Shown here: piece after piece, positions 37,401 to 44,633 of the stretch | Layout: each line of letters opens with the position of its first letter | Numbering within the stretch: position 1 is the stretch's first letter | Source: Terasakiella sp. SH-1 | GTDB taxonomy: Bacteria; Pseudomonadota; Alphaproteobacteria; Rhodospirillales; Terasakiellaceae | DNA: 64,000 bases | Direction of reading: 5' to 3' | Assembly: GCF_004564135.1 (NCBI RefSeq) | Contig: NZ_CP038255.1 | Location: 2,095,501-2,159,500 of the forward strand | The notes under the pieces: generated by a model | Database searches by the model: none | What the model was told of the DNA's origin: nothing | The model's input: the letters and a program-made list of their open reading frames with translations, nothing else | Position numbers and translations under genes: made by a program

Positions 37401-39028
37401 CACGCAAGATGGATGTTGCGGTCAATTCCAACCGTCTGGAAAAATATAACTATGACGCCCACGGCAATCTGCGTCAGATTGAACGTGGCAGCACCCTGAA
37501 ACTGGATTACAACTGCTGCAACAATCTGGTCAGCGCCACGGTAATTGAACGCGACAACGCCGTAAATGATGCGGAATATTACGTTTATGACAGTGACGAG
37601 CTGCGCACCCGCAAGGTCAATGAGAAAATGATGGTCGCGGCTGTTTCCATTGAAGAAAAAATCTATCTCGGCAATTTTGAAATCAAACGCAGGAAGAAAC
37701 GGGACGCTGTTGGGGAGACAGCCACAACACTGGAGCGCCACACCCTGCGCGTCATGGATGGCGATAAATGCGTTGCCATTATTCACCGCTGGGTCAAGGA
37801 TGACAAGAAGGTCGAGACGTCGGACCTGACAAAACGCAAGCTGCGTTTCCAGATGGATAATCACCTCAATTCAGTATCATTGGAACTGGATGAAAAAGCG
37901 CAACTGATTTCCTACGAAGAATACCTGCCCTATGGCGGTACGGCGATCATTGCGGGCAAGAATGAGAAAGAGGTCAAGCTCAAGGATTACCGATACTCCG
38001 CCAAGGAATGCGACAATGCCACCGGGCTTTATTACTATGGGCGGAGATATTATGCACCGTGGCAAGGGCGCTGGCTAAATCCGGACCCGGCGGGGACTGT
38101 GGATGGGTTGAATGTGTTTGCCTTTGTGAAGGGGAATCCGGTGGGGTCTGTGGATTATATGGGGTTGATGGAAAATAATGCCTTTGTCTGTTTTGAATGT
38201 GGATATGCAAGTTTTGACAACCTTGGGAATACCATCAACACTCGTAACATTACTTATCTCATGGGGCTTGGTACTATCGAAGCATTTGATAACACCACTA
38301 ATTCAGGACTCATAAGTACATTGGCACAATTAGTTGAAGGAATAGACAAAAAAGGAGGGGGGGATGTTCTTTTTATCGATGGCTCACATGGATCAAAAGG
38401 TGGATTAGGAGAGACATCCATTGATGCAACAAAATCCTTTCTAACCCAATCTGGGTGTAAAAAAGCTCATCCCCGAGACGTAACAAAACGTGATTTAATT
38501 AAAGAAGGTTATGATTTTGCCGAGGGTGACAAGATCTTAATTCATGATTTAACCACAGAATTTCCTAGCGTTAACATAGAACATTTAAATATAGCTGATA
38601 ATTTTAAAGAGTATGCAGATGCAGAGTTTAAATCACCTAACCCTAAAACTTTAACAAAGGATCAGTTGTCGGAAATCCTTGCAACAGGGAAGTACAATGG
38701 GACTAATTATAATTACATAGTATTAGCTACATGCTTTAGCTTTGATCGTTTTAATCAAGCAGTGAAACATAGCTACACTGAAGAAATTAAAAAAGATGTA
38801 AAGATAAAACGTTCTGAAAAAAGAGAAAGAATAAACAAAATAAAACAGCATTACAGCTTGTTTATACAGAATAAACGCGCAGCTATACAATTCACAGGAG
38901 GCGCAAAAGCACACAAATTTTCAGAAGATCGTCACAATAAAGATCCTGCCAGTAAGGCCGTTTTCGCAAATAAAAAAAATGGATCCCAGTTTCATCATGG
39001 CACACAATTTAAGTTAACTCAGCTCTGA
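31481..39028 (+). CDS. Tc toxin TcB-TcC fusion with C-terminal cargo domain
   Basis: 2515 residues. The N-terminus (about 10-110) has the SpvB signature GTGNFAIPIAVTPARGLEPQ and LSLSYNSGVGNGPFGLGFSL. Around 700-785 is the TcdB middle region (GYYDYVEREFRGFGFVESWD). YD/Rhs repeats follow to the Rhs core end YYYGRRYYAPWQGRWLNPDP, then NPVGSVDYMGL. By analogy with TcC/Rhs proteins, self-cleavage should follow L2229 and release residues 2230-2515 into the cocoon. That 286-residue tail is AT-rich and recognisably different. It contains DVLFIDGSHGSKGG (His2303) and YIVLATCFSFD (Cys2418), compatible with a His-Cys hydrolase. TcB and TcC are separate genes in many Tc loci; here they are fused. Confidence 0.88.
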   Translation: MRGFEKPIQEQKIDFPQGGGAIKSIGETFEPNGFSGTGNFAIPIAVTPARGLEPQLSLSYNSGVGNGPFGLGFSLNLSKFSIRTEKGLPRYDGVSDVFLFDSEELVSKKSTKRREGDYTVTEYLPRVVSELSSIRHYVSNDNSYWKVTSADNTCMIFGKTHEAQISDCANPSRIFEWLIESVEDSNGNKILYSYAQENDQGIEGKSWEKNRAETNKYIRSIKYGNFLDDNDKEEFAFEVLFNYGQHQLPDQNPECNPYDTTDNWLYRADAFSSYKSTFEVRTRRLCRNILMFHHFKKELGDPCLVKALSFEYEQTKHSKLSIIKSVTATGYTRHGKKHGDSYTALSLPKTDFSYSKFAPPKEPRFNQLLEDQSGIPGYLDASGFQPIDLNCEGIAGLLYQTENGLKYLEAEGDGKYSPPTDVIQFPIDQNFEGAQASLVDLEGRGQLELVVNDGNRTGYYAKRPTGKVTGQPQWSSFVPFETYPTDYADPAMEMVGLANNGMTDLVMFSESENLRYPSRGRKGFEKRLTSQRSTDFPLIKKGDLQEYVGFANILGDGLSHRVKITRNTVEVWPNLGYGQFGEAISLGDTPDFGDDFDASRLQLADTDGSGVVDLIYITPTHVNLYVNQNGNGFSEAISIKLPDHYSNIDRISFADILGNGTSCLVLTTISPKPIHWFYNFVGINTREESCIKPYLLNEIDNNMGGLTQIEYCSSTKFYLEDKKAHRPWMMPLPFPVQVVERVTTIDQITEMKFSTRHAYHEGYYDYVEREFRGFGFVESWDTETYEELQAQDEASSPNQSLRHYLPPVHTKTWHHTGAAPHDVDFMGQYKSQFYQGDKQAYDMPAPVLDADICTTNIETIRQAHAALKGSIIRSEVYMDDAKQNPELAKHPLRVEHSNGKVCLVQEKQEGAPFAIFRLEATESISYHYERNPNDPRVEQQFTLSTDDFGNVLKSCHVSLPRRDDPAQHIYAEQQKTVAVLEENKYVSPVASDAHKSLYYYVKSEQRQFEILGLKQKNYFTYDEIKKAVASLDLNDPNEILTHDQPFVQNKKEVKSRLLEWYRSYFWNPEQSKALPLGQLTEKGLQHHLEAAVFTQDYIDDLLLKRLRKDDLKDKAGYIFDAENGFWWNKGLVQHYRPHNDKNGFFLPFITANVFFDKSSPLYVESTTTYDDYGLCPIAAEQYIDEKHSLKTSVKWDYRVGQPYVMVDANANVSEALFDELGQAYVTSRWGNETDINGKVAETGAMRLYDHGNNKAEYRPQPKPTFDDVLKNPGTYLQGAASYFFYDFAYDKATRQPVATIHLQAKNHWKPTKPKLDHTADCLTTLTYSDGHGQALEVKQKYGPRECFIRDENGKPVQRMVKEAWAVNGRTVYNNKGNPVERYQPYFTNTPTYEDQRDVPVPPPSRTTYDPLGRAIRTNTPKGFFSKVEFTPWLERHYDENDTVLDSKYFIENYASLKGDEKDAIDKAIASHNTPSTQIYDSKGAVFLGIVNNLGNVRPKLFKGLGDKKAIFTTLKDKGYLREKKKSIGGKERTFNWLTDKFRPYTEGFKLEGITEDHHDEIVERLRQNCLTSRQDTDIQGRNILAVDARLYYKNIKNGNTNLFNFKYRYPMNSGKENEDGETSHSPILTDSVDEGTVRHLDNAFGQQLWSWTTREYCQLLSYDRLQRKSKLKIKKMEGTRGPVASYDDFNLVEVFSYGEQKGLSEQELQDRNLNGALYELKDLSGIITNDLCSLNGENIKASRQMASAYKEPADWRKDVALDDEVHTTITTYNALGHPLNQTSPDGSKTNNRYNFTGALIGIDVDFKDEPCQSIIKNIDYNAQGLRSMVRYGNGVEVRYVYEDTTLHLLSMKSDNTNAGASDTPVQDIVYTYDPVGNITRLRDHTHETVFYKNQKVEPLSDYHYDPLNRLIRATGRKHPKLGEHSYENGFKQAVFSQLPHTNDNKALETYTEAYAYDEAGNLLEQRHTASKGWTRKMDVAVNSNRLEKYNYDAHGNLRQIERGSTLKLDYNCCNNLVSATVIERDNAVNDAEYYVYDSDELRTRKVNEKMMVAAVSIEEKIYLGNFEIKRRKKRDAVGETATTLERHTLRVMDGDKCVAIIHRWVKDDKKVETSDLTKRKLRFQMDNHLNSVSLELDEKAQLISYEEYLPYGGTAIIAGKNEKEVKLKDYRYSAKECDNATGLYYYGRRYYAPWQGRWLNPDPAGTVDGLNVFAFVKGNPVGSVDYMGLMENNAFVCFECGYASFDNLGNTINTRNITYLMGLGTIEAFDNTTNSGLISTLAQLVEGIDKKGGGDVLFIDGSHGSKGGLGETSIDATKSFLTQSGCKKAHPRDVTKRDLIKEGYDFAEGDKILIHDLTTEFPSVNIEHLNIADNFKEYADAEFKSPNPKTLTKDQLSEILATGKYNGTNYNYIVLATCFSFDRFNQAVKHSYTEEIKKDVKIKRSEKRERINKIKQHYSLFIQNKRAAIQFTGGAKAHKFSEDRHNKDPASKAVFANKKNGSQFHHGTQFKLTQL

Positions 39029-39093
39029 TAAACAAGACCTTTCGGCTTCCGGGGACAGGCACGAGATTATATTTCAAGCCCCCTCTGCTTTAT

Positions 39094-39124
39094 CATGGAT
39101 CCCAGATCAAGGTCCGGGATGACG
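39094..39124. repeat. REP-like hairpin repeat, copy 3
   Basis: ATGGATCCCAGATCAAGG and TCCGGGATGACGG form a short imperfect hairpin (GATCCC pairs with GGGATG apart from the end bases) containing the GATCAAG and GGGATGACG words shared with the other copies. It directly abuts the RAYT transposase remnant. Confidence 0.6.
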
Positions 39125-39327
39125 GTTTGGGTTGAAATCTGGGCCTACTGCCTGATGCCCAATCACACCCATGTTATCGCCGTTCCCAAATACGTTGACG
39201 GTCTCGCCAAGGTCATGGAACAGGTCCAGACAGCAACCGCCCCCTTGGCTCCGAAGAATTCGTCAAAAGATTGGAAGAACTGACCGAGCAGGCGTTACAC
39301 CCCAAAAACAGGGACCGTAGTCTATAA
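39119..39327 (+). pseudogene. REP-associated tyrosine transposase (RAYT) remnant
   Basis: The first frame gives IWAYCLMPNHTHVIAVPK, the conserved core of Y1-type RAYT transposases (AYCLMPNHvHli). After VDGLAK the middle of the protein, including the catalytic Tyr part, is missing. Shifting frame near 39235 gives NRPLGSEEFVKRLEEL and LTEQALHPKNRD to a stop at 39325, the conserved RAYT C-terminal end. So this is a deletion derivative of one gene, non-functional. The rest of the 39029-39467 gap shows nothing else I can support. Confidence 0.8.
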
Positions 39328-39467
39328 TGATCTACCTAAAACTTTAGCACAAACATTGATTTTTCCGACCACTTTCAAGATAATTTCTCCTTCCTCCAGC
39401 GCAACTTACCGAAGCGATCATCACTTGAAATTCCTGCCCTCCTTTTTATTCTTCCTGACCCTCTCTC

Positions 39468-39983
39468 TCACTCACCTGCCAGTGAATGCACAAAGCGTCG
39501 AACTGACGCAGAAAGAGAAAGCCTAACCGTTTCGCTTGTTGCGATGGCACGGCTAACATCAATAATTCGCTTACGAATAACAGGGTCGTGAATGGCATCA
39601 AATGTACGAACTAACTCAAGGGTTTGACGACGATGTAGGGTGAGCGTTTCTTCGCTCGCATCATCTGACGCTTCAAACCCACTCCAACCGGGATGAGCTT
39701 CTAAAATTGATGGTGACATTTCATCGAAGAAGTAAGAAACAGGCACATCCATACGATTACTTAAGTCCCAAATCTTCGATGCACTTATCCGGTTGGCCCC
39801 ACGCTCATATTTTTGAATTTGTTGAAAAGTTAAGCCAATAGTTTCACCAAGTTGGCCTTGTGTCATGCCAGCCAAGGTACGGCGTAATTTGACACGCTGA
39901 CCTACATGTACATCCACAGGGTGCGGGATATTACTCCCTCTTTGGCCCGGCAAAAGTGTGTTGTTTAATTTATCTAAAGGCAT
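39468..39983 (-). CDS. XRE-family transcriptional regulator
   Basis: 171 residues. A Cro/C1-type helix-turn-helix (about 27-80) reads VGQRVKLRRTLAGMTQGQLG then LTFQQIQKYERGANRIS. The C-terminal half is helical and charged, of a type common in alphaproteobacteria. AGGAG eight bases before the ATG (39981-39983) supports the start. Its target is unknown. It lies 440 bases beyond the toxin gene and could belong to chromosome or island. Confidence 0.85.
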   Translation of the reverse strand: MPLDKLNNTLLPGQRGSNIPHPVDVHVGQRVKLRRTLAGMTQGQLGETIGLTFQQIQKYERGANRISASKIWDLSNRMDVPVSYFFDEMSPSILEAHPGWSGFEASDDASEETLTLHRRQTLELVRTFDAIHDPVIRKRIIDVSRAIATSETVRLSLSASVRRFVHSLAGE

Positions 39984-40009
39984 TAGATTTCTCCTACATT
40001 GTTAATGTT

Positions 40010-40050
40010 AACGGCCTGTTCGAAACTCCAAAAACCGGCAGGCCGTTTTC
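40010..40050. terminator. Hairpin AACGGCCTG/CAGGCCGTT
   Basis: A nine-base perfect stem with a 20-base loop (itself partly self-complementary), followed on the plus strand by TTCTTTG. It sits between the gene fragment at 40059 and the XRE gene. It may be a terminator of the truncated upstream gene or a regulatory hairpin. Orientation is uncertain because no intact gene ends here on the plus strand. Confidence 0.4.
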
Positions 40051-40058
40051 TTTGCTTA

Positions 40059-40187
40059 TTAATCTTTCAACAAAGCTGCGACCGTCTTATCCAGATCACT
40101 ATCAGCAGCTTTCACAAAAGCAGCATCACCACCACCACTGACAGAAACACCAATGGAACTTAACTCTTTACGTGCTAGGTCACCCAT
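40059..40187 (-). pseudogene. Possible C-terminal fragment of a lost gene
   Basis: The minus strand reads MGDLARKELSSIGVSVSGGG then DAAFVKAADSDLDKTVAALL, ending KD and two adjacent TAA stops. Codon choice and composition look coding, and the frame stays open upstream to about 40210, where it collides with the Sel1-like gene. I read it as the tail of a gene whose front was replaced. The family is not recognised. It is antisense to the first 12 codons of the Sel1-like frame. Confidence 0.35.
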
Positions 40188-40923
40188 CGCGGTTTTAACG
40201 GGTTTGCGTTTGAAAGAACTTGAACAAATCCCTTCTTCTCAAAAATCAGCTGACATCTATATGGAAATGGCTGGTATTTACTTAATCTTGGAAGGTACTC
40301 AGGATAAAATCATTGAGGCTTATATCAATGCTTCCAACGCAGGAGACAGCAGAGCCACCTATAATTTAGCCGTTTTATCTGGATATGGAAAAAATGTAGG
40401 AAAACAGCTTCCTTCCTATGAAGTCCTCTTTGAGAAAGCCGCTCAACAAGGAAGCTTAAGCGCTGCTTTTACAATTAAGGCCCGTGATATATTAAAAACA
40501 CCTCACATGCCGCCAAGTTATGAAGCTGCAGCTATACAGTTGGAAGGAGTAAGCAAAGATAATATAGAAGCAGCATTCGCCCTATGCTCTCACGGTAAAG
40601 AAGCCATTAGCAAAATATTTGCTGTAGGAAATATGAACTATTGCGAAGGGCCAATAAATGCGGGCTATGCGCCTGCACAATATTTTATGGGCCGTATGTA
40701 TGAACAAAACCCAGCAGAATTTCACCCCGAAACATGGTCTAAAAACGGTTTAGAGCAAAACCTAGATAAGGCAAAAGAGTTTTATGAAAGGGCTGCAAGT
40801 CAATCTTACAGCCCGGCGATAAAACGCTTGGAATTGCTAAGCAAACAAGTTCCACTCACAATCATTAAAGCAAAAGACAAATATGCTTATCTTCCAGATA
40901 TCAACCCAGATTGGTTTGACTAG
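40153..40923 (+). CDS. Sel1/TPR-like repeat protein, 5' end uncertain
   Basis: 256 residues. Repeated alpha-helical units are visible: SRATYNLAVLSGYGKN, FEKAAQQGSLSAAFT, APAQYFMGRMYEQNP and AKEFYERAASQSYSPAIKRL, typical of Sel1-like repeats that act as protein-interaction scaffolds. No signal peptide is visible. The first 18 codons are antisense to another likely coding fragment, so the native start may be a downstream TTG (40204 or 40210), or the gene may be 5'-truncated. The C-terminus is complete. Confidence 0.55.
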   Translation: MELNSLRARSPIAVLTGLRLKELEQIPSSQKSADIYMEMAGIYLILEGTQDKIIEAYINASNAGDSRATYNLAVLSGYGKNVGKQLPSYEVLFEKAAQQGSLSAAFTIKARDILKTPHMPPSYEAAAIQLEGVSKDNIEAAFALCSHGKEAISKIFAVGNMNYCEGPINAGYAPAQYFMGRMYEQNPAEFHPETWSKNGLEQNLDKAKEFYERAASQSYSPAIKRLELLSKQVPLTIIKAKDKYAYLPDINPDWFD

Positions 40924-41010
40924 GATATTCGAGGATAATTGAGCCTGTCAGATTAGCTGTATAAATGACCATCGCGTAAACTCCAATTTGGAGGTGTGAA
41001 TCCGGCGCAA

Positions 41011-41073
41011 AATAACTGGGAACATGTCATCCCTTTCTTTGCCTATCCTGAAGAAATCCACAAAATAATCTAT
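41011..41073 (+). pseudogene. IS256-family transposase remnant
   Basis: A 21-codon stretch reads NNWEHVIPFFAYPEEIHKII then Y, the conserved motif of IS256/mutator-type transposases (WExVIPFFAFPxEIRKxIYTTNAIES). After the Tyr the sequence diverges and stops at 41098-41100, so only a scrap remains. The rest of the 40924-41108 gap has no gene. Confidence 0.75.
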
Positions 41074-41108
41074 CGAGCCCTTTTACAGTCTTTTCTCTAA
41101 CTCAATAA

Positions 41109-41558
41109 CTAAGCCTTCTTCTCCCAGCCTCCGGCATCTGTTTGCTGCCAATAGGTCAGCTCATGGCCTGCATCTTTATAAGACTTCCACTGAGCACGCG
41201 CATGATGTACAGCCATCTCACTGCGCCCATCAAAAACAACAAAACAACGTTCAAAATTGCCAATATCGTTGCTGTCACTCCCATCACTGAGAAACAAAAA
41301 TTGCGCCCCATTGGGGTTTTCCTGATCCGGTGTGATCAAAATCGGTTGTTTCTCTGCATGGCCGTCTTTTGCCGTTCCATGGGGCAACCAGCTATCAGCG
41401 CTGTATGTCCAGAGTTCGTTAGCCAGTGCTTCACTTCTTTCTTGGGAGCCCACTTGCACGACGGCACGCTTTCCCACCTGAAGCGTCTTTTCCAACAATT
41501 TGGGAAGAGCTTGCTCCAAGGAAAACTTGGTCAGATGGTAAAACGCAATATCCGTCAC
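41109..41558 (-). CDS. holC: DNA polymerase III subunit chi
   Basis: 149 residues of the HolC fold, beginning TDIAFYHLTKFSLEQALPKL; WLPHGTAKDGHAEKQPI in the middle is the conserved chi signature. HolC links the clamp-loader complex to SSB at the replication fork. The start is GTG at 41556-41558. The start is 15 bases after the pepA stop; the pepA-holC order is conserved in proteobacteria, which supports the call. Confidence 0.9.
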   Translation of the reverse strand: MTDIAFYHLTKFSLEQALPKLLEKTLQVGKRAVVQVGSQERSEALANELWTYSADSWLPHGTAKDGHAEKQPILITPDQENPNGAQFLFLSDGSDSNDIGNFERCFVVFDGRSEMAVHHARAQWKSYKDAGHELTYWQQTDAGGWEKKA

Positions 41559-41573
41559 AATTCAAACCCGCCG

Positions 41574-43079
41574 TTATGCTTCGTAATATTTGGCGACCAG
41601 ACGGTCCAGCAAACGCACACCATACCCTGTCCCGCCTTTGGGAATCGTCGGGCGATCTTTGTTCGACCAGGCCATCCCGGCAATATCAATATGCGCCCAT
41701 TTTGTATCTGTGACAAAACGTTGGAGGAATTTGGCTGCACTAATACTGCCACCATAACGCCCGCCCGTGTTTTTCATATCGGCAATTTGGGATTTCAGCA
41801 ACTCGTCATAGGCAGCATCCATGGGGAAAGGCCATACTTTTTCGCCCGTGTCATCACCACAAACCTTCAACTGATCGGCCAATTCCTCATCATTGGCAAA
41901 AACACCTGCGCGTTCCTGCCCCAAAGAAACCAGCATGGCCCCTGTCAAGGTTGCCAGGTTAATCATGGTTTTGGGTTCAAAATTTTGCTGCGTATAGGTC
42001 AGCGCATCAGCCAAGACCAAACGCCCTTCCGCATCCGTATTGATCACCTCAATGGTTTGACCGGACATGGAAGTCACCACATCACCAGGGCGCTGCGCCT
42101 TGCCATCAGGCATATTTTCCACAAGACCAATCACACCAACGGCATTAATTTCAGCTTTGCGCCCCGCCAGTGCTTTCATCAGGCCCGCAACCGTTCCAGC
42201 GCCGCCCATATCCCATTTCATGTCTTCCATGCCACCGGATGGCTTAATGCTGATCCCGCCACTGTCAAAAGTCACACCTTTCCCCACAAAGGCAATCTGT
42301 GTGGCTTGTGCCTTGCGCCCCCGCCCCTGAAGACCATTCCAGCGCATGGTCACAAGTTTGGATTCACGCTCACTGCCTTGACCGACACCCAGTAAAGCCC
42401 CCATCTTGAGCTTTTTCATATCCGCTTCGCCAAGGACATCAACCTCAACACCCAACTCACTCAGTTCCGTACAGATTTGTGCAAAACTTTCCGGATAGAG
42501 CACATTGGCAGGTTCTGACACCAAATTTCGGGTTAAAAAGATACCATCTGCCACGCGGGAAAGCTCATCAAAGGCTTTGCGTGCCCGTCCACCACTTGGT
42601 GTCATAATTTTAAGGGCACGAATGGATGGTTTCTGGTCGCTTTCTTCCTTTGTGCGATATTTATCAAAACGAAAAGAGCGCAACAACGCCCCAAACGCAA
42701 GATGGGCCGCCTGTTCCCAGACACGACCTTGTGCCTCTTCAATCGCATCATGAGCAATGGTCACCGTACGGGGCTGCTTGCCTGCCAACGCCATATAGAT
42801 CGTCCCCCCCAGCTTTTCAGCTGCAAGAAGATCAATTTTCTTTTCCTTCCCGGCACCAATAAGCAGAACACGTTCAAGCTTTGTCCCTGCCGGTGATAAG
42901 AGGGAAACCATCTCCCCTAGTTTTCCCTTAAATTTCGCCACTTTAGCAGCACGTGACAAATTGCCATGCAACACCTTGTCAATGGCCTTAGCTGCTTCAG
43001 ACAGTTCCCCACCATCAAAGCCTGTAACAACCAACACACCCGTTTCCGGCAACCCCGGTTTAGTGAACGAAATTTTCAT
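41574..43079 (-). CDS. pepA: Leucyl aminopeptidase (M17)
   Basis: About 501 residues. The C-terminal catalytic domain has VGKGVTFDSGGISIKPSGGM and NTDAEGRLVLADALTY, which carry the two-metal ligands and the catalytic Arg. It removes N-terminal residues from cytoplasmic peptides, and some family members also bind DNA at cer/carAB sites. A TTG precedes the ATG at 43077-43079; the ATG is preferred. It is upstream of holC in one transcript. Confidence 0.94.
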   Translation of the reverse strand: MKISFTKPGLPETGVLVVTGFDGGELSEAAKAIDKVLHGNLSRAAKVAKFKGKLGEMVSLLSPAGTKLERVLLIGAGKEKKIDLLAAEKLGGTIYMALAGKQPRTVTIAHDAIEEAQGRVWEQAAHLAFGALLRSFRFDKYRTKEESDQKPSIRALKIMTPSGGRARKAFDELSRVADGIFLTRNLVSEPANVLYPESFAQICTELSELGVEVDVLGEADMKKLKMGALLGVGQGSERESKLVTMRWNGLQGRGRKAQATQIAFVGKGVTFDSGGISIKPSGGMEDMKWDMGGAGTVAGLMKALAGRKAEINAVGVIGLVENMPDGKAQRPGDVVTSMSGQTIEVINTDAEGRLVLADALTYTQQNFEPKTMINLATLTGAMLVSLGQERAGVFANDEELADQLKVCGDDTGEKVWPFPMDAAYDELLKSQIADMKNTGGRYGGSISAAKFLQRFVTDTKWAHIDIAGMAWSNKDRPTIPKGGTGYGVRLLDRLVAKYYEA

Positions 43080-43209
43080 CAAGAACCTCTTTTATTCCAT
43101 ATGCATTTTTTTCACAGGTTAGCGGGAAGTTTGCCTGAGGGGAACCATAAAAAACATAGGTTTATTGCATTTTTTATATTTATGATCAAAATTAGAACGC
43201 TTTGATATA

Positions 43210-44274
43210 TCACTTAAATCGCAAAGGGACGCGCTTTCGCCCCCATTCCCCTGCCGGACCATCAAAGCGCCCGGCACAGGGCGTGCCACACTGAAGACAA
43301 TTCCCGTCATCACTAAGCTGATAATCAGATAATTCATACCAATCACGTTTGATTAAAACAGCCTGACACTTGTGACAATATGTCGTGTCACCTTCTTCAT
43401 GATGAACATTGCCAGTATAGGCATAACGCACGCCGTTTTTCAGGGCAATTTGACGCGCACGGATCAATGTTTCAGGTGGTGTGCGCGGCTTATCCAACAT
43501 TTTCCAGTCAGGATGAAAGGCACTGAAATGCATCGGTACATCTGTCCCCAATTCTTTCACCACCCATTGGGTCATTTGATCAATTTCTTGCGGGCTGTCA
43601 TTTTCACCAGGGATTAACAAGTCTGTAATTTCAAACCAGACGTTTGTTTCATGTTTTAAATAAACCAATGTCTCCAAAACATTATCCAGATGGGCGCTAC
43701 ACAGCTTGAAATAAAAATCCTCCTGAAAAGATTTTAAATCCACATTGGCGCCATCCATATGGGAGAAAAACTCCTTGCGGGCATCCGCATGAATATAACC
43801 TGCCGTCACAGCCACCGTCTTAATCCCAACAGCCCGGCACGCCTTGGCCACATCAATGGCATATTCCATAAAAATCACAGGATCATTATAGGTAAAGGCC
43901 ACAGATTTACATTTGGTCTTCAAACAAGCCTGCGCAATCATTTCCGGGCTGGCCTGACTTTGTAACTTGTCAAACTCACGTGATTTTGAAATGTCATGAT
44001 TCTGGCAGAATTTACAGGTCAGATTACACCCTGCTGTACCAAAAGACAGGATCGGCGTCCCCGGATAGAAATGGTTCAACGGTTTTTTCTCAACCGGATC
44101 AATACAAAACCCACTGGAACGCCCATAGGTGGTCAGCACCATTTGCCCATCAACATTAGCCCGCACAAAACAAAGCCCTCGTTGCCCCGGTTTGATTTTA
44201 CAATCACGAGGACAAAGGTCACATTGAAGACGCCCATCTTCAAGCTCATGCCAATATCTACCATTTTTGAACAT
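43210..44274 (-). CDS. amrS: AmmeMemoRadiSam-system radical SAM enzyme
   Basis: 354 residues. The N-terminus has a Cys-rich segment (CDLCPRDCKIKPGQRGLC) and then CNLTCKFCQNHDIS, the CxxxCxxC cluster of radical SAM enzymes, in the AmrS arrangement. The C-terminus has a rubredoxin/zinc-ribbon-like pair, YCHKCQAVL and CLQCGTPC, which not all AmrS proteins carry. The other AMMECR1 and Memo components are not in the window. The substrate is unknown. It is monocistronic, and 359 bases lie between it and the next gene. Confidence 0.85.
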   Translation of the reverse strand: MFKNGRYWHELEDGRLQCDLCPRDCKIKPGQRGLCFVRANVDGQMVLTTYGRSSGFCIDPVEKKPLNHFYPGTPILSFGTAGCNLTCKFCQNHDISKSREFDKLQSQASPEMIAQACLKTKCKSVAFTYNDPVIFMEYAIDVAKACRAVGIKTVAVTAGYIHADARKEFFSHMDGANVDLKSFQEDFYFKLCSAHLDNVLETLVYLKHETNVWFEITDLLIPGENDSPQEIDQMTQWVVKELGTDVPMHFSAFHPDWKMLDKPRTPPETLIRARQIALKNGVRYAYTGNVHHEEGDTTYCHKCQAVLIKRDWYELSDYQLSDDGNCLQCGTPCAGRFDGPAGEWGRKRVPLRFK

Positions 44275-44633
44275 ATAGACACTATACCACCGATATTCTA
44301 TCTCGCACAGAGAACAGGCAAAAAGTTAACATCACTATTGAACAAAAACAAACACTTGAATTCTTTCTCTTTTCCTTTGTTCCAATGCACTCACACTTTT
44401 AATTAAATCCATTTCCTAAAACCAGCCCCCCTTCTGCTAAACTGAGATTTACAGACACACCAACACATACCAAAGGTGCATCATATCACAAAACGACAAT
44501 CAGAAGATTAAACCATATTAACATCCCATTAACAGGAGCAAAAAAAACAAAAAGAAAATGTTTTTTTTGAAAGCATGAGGAGAAAGACTTATCTAAAATC
44601 ACAGCTAATTCTATAAAACCAGACACAAGGTTA
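44275..44633. other. Intergenic gap, no gene seen
   Basis: 359 bases, strongly AT-rich, between the divergent amrS and response-regulator genes, so it must contain both promoters. I found no convincing ORF, hairpin terminator or known regulatory motif. ACAAGG at 44625-44630 is the likely ribosome-binding site for the response regulator. Confidence 0.6.

Noticed and set aside
34079-37864. Several minus-strand ORFs (up to 229 aa) inside the TcB-TcC gene
   Set aside because: They mirror Rhs repeats in another frame; composition follows the sense gene. Not treated as antitoxin or immunity genes.
39029-39467. Search for an immunity gene after the toxin tip
   Set aside because: No ORF with a start, ribosome-binding site and coding composition; only the REP-like repeat and RAYT remnant. 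Tc cargos do not usually need one.
41142-42395. 417-residue plus-strand ORF across holC and pepA
   Set aside because: Antisense to two well-conserved genes, low-complexity His/Pro/Arg-rich translation, no recognisable motif.
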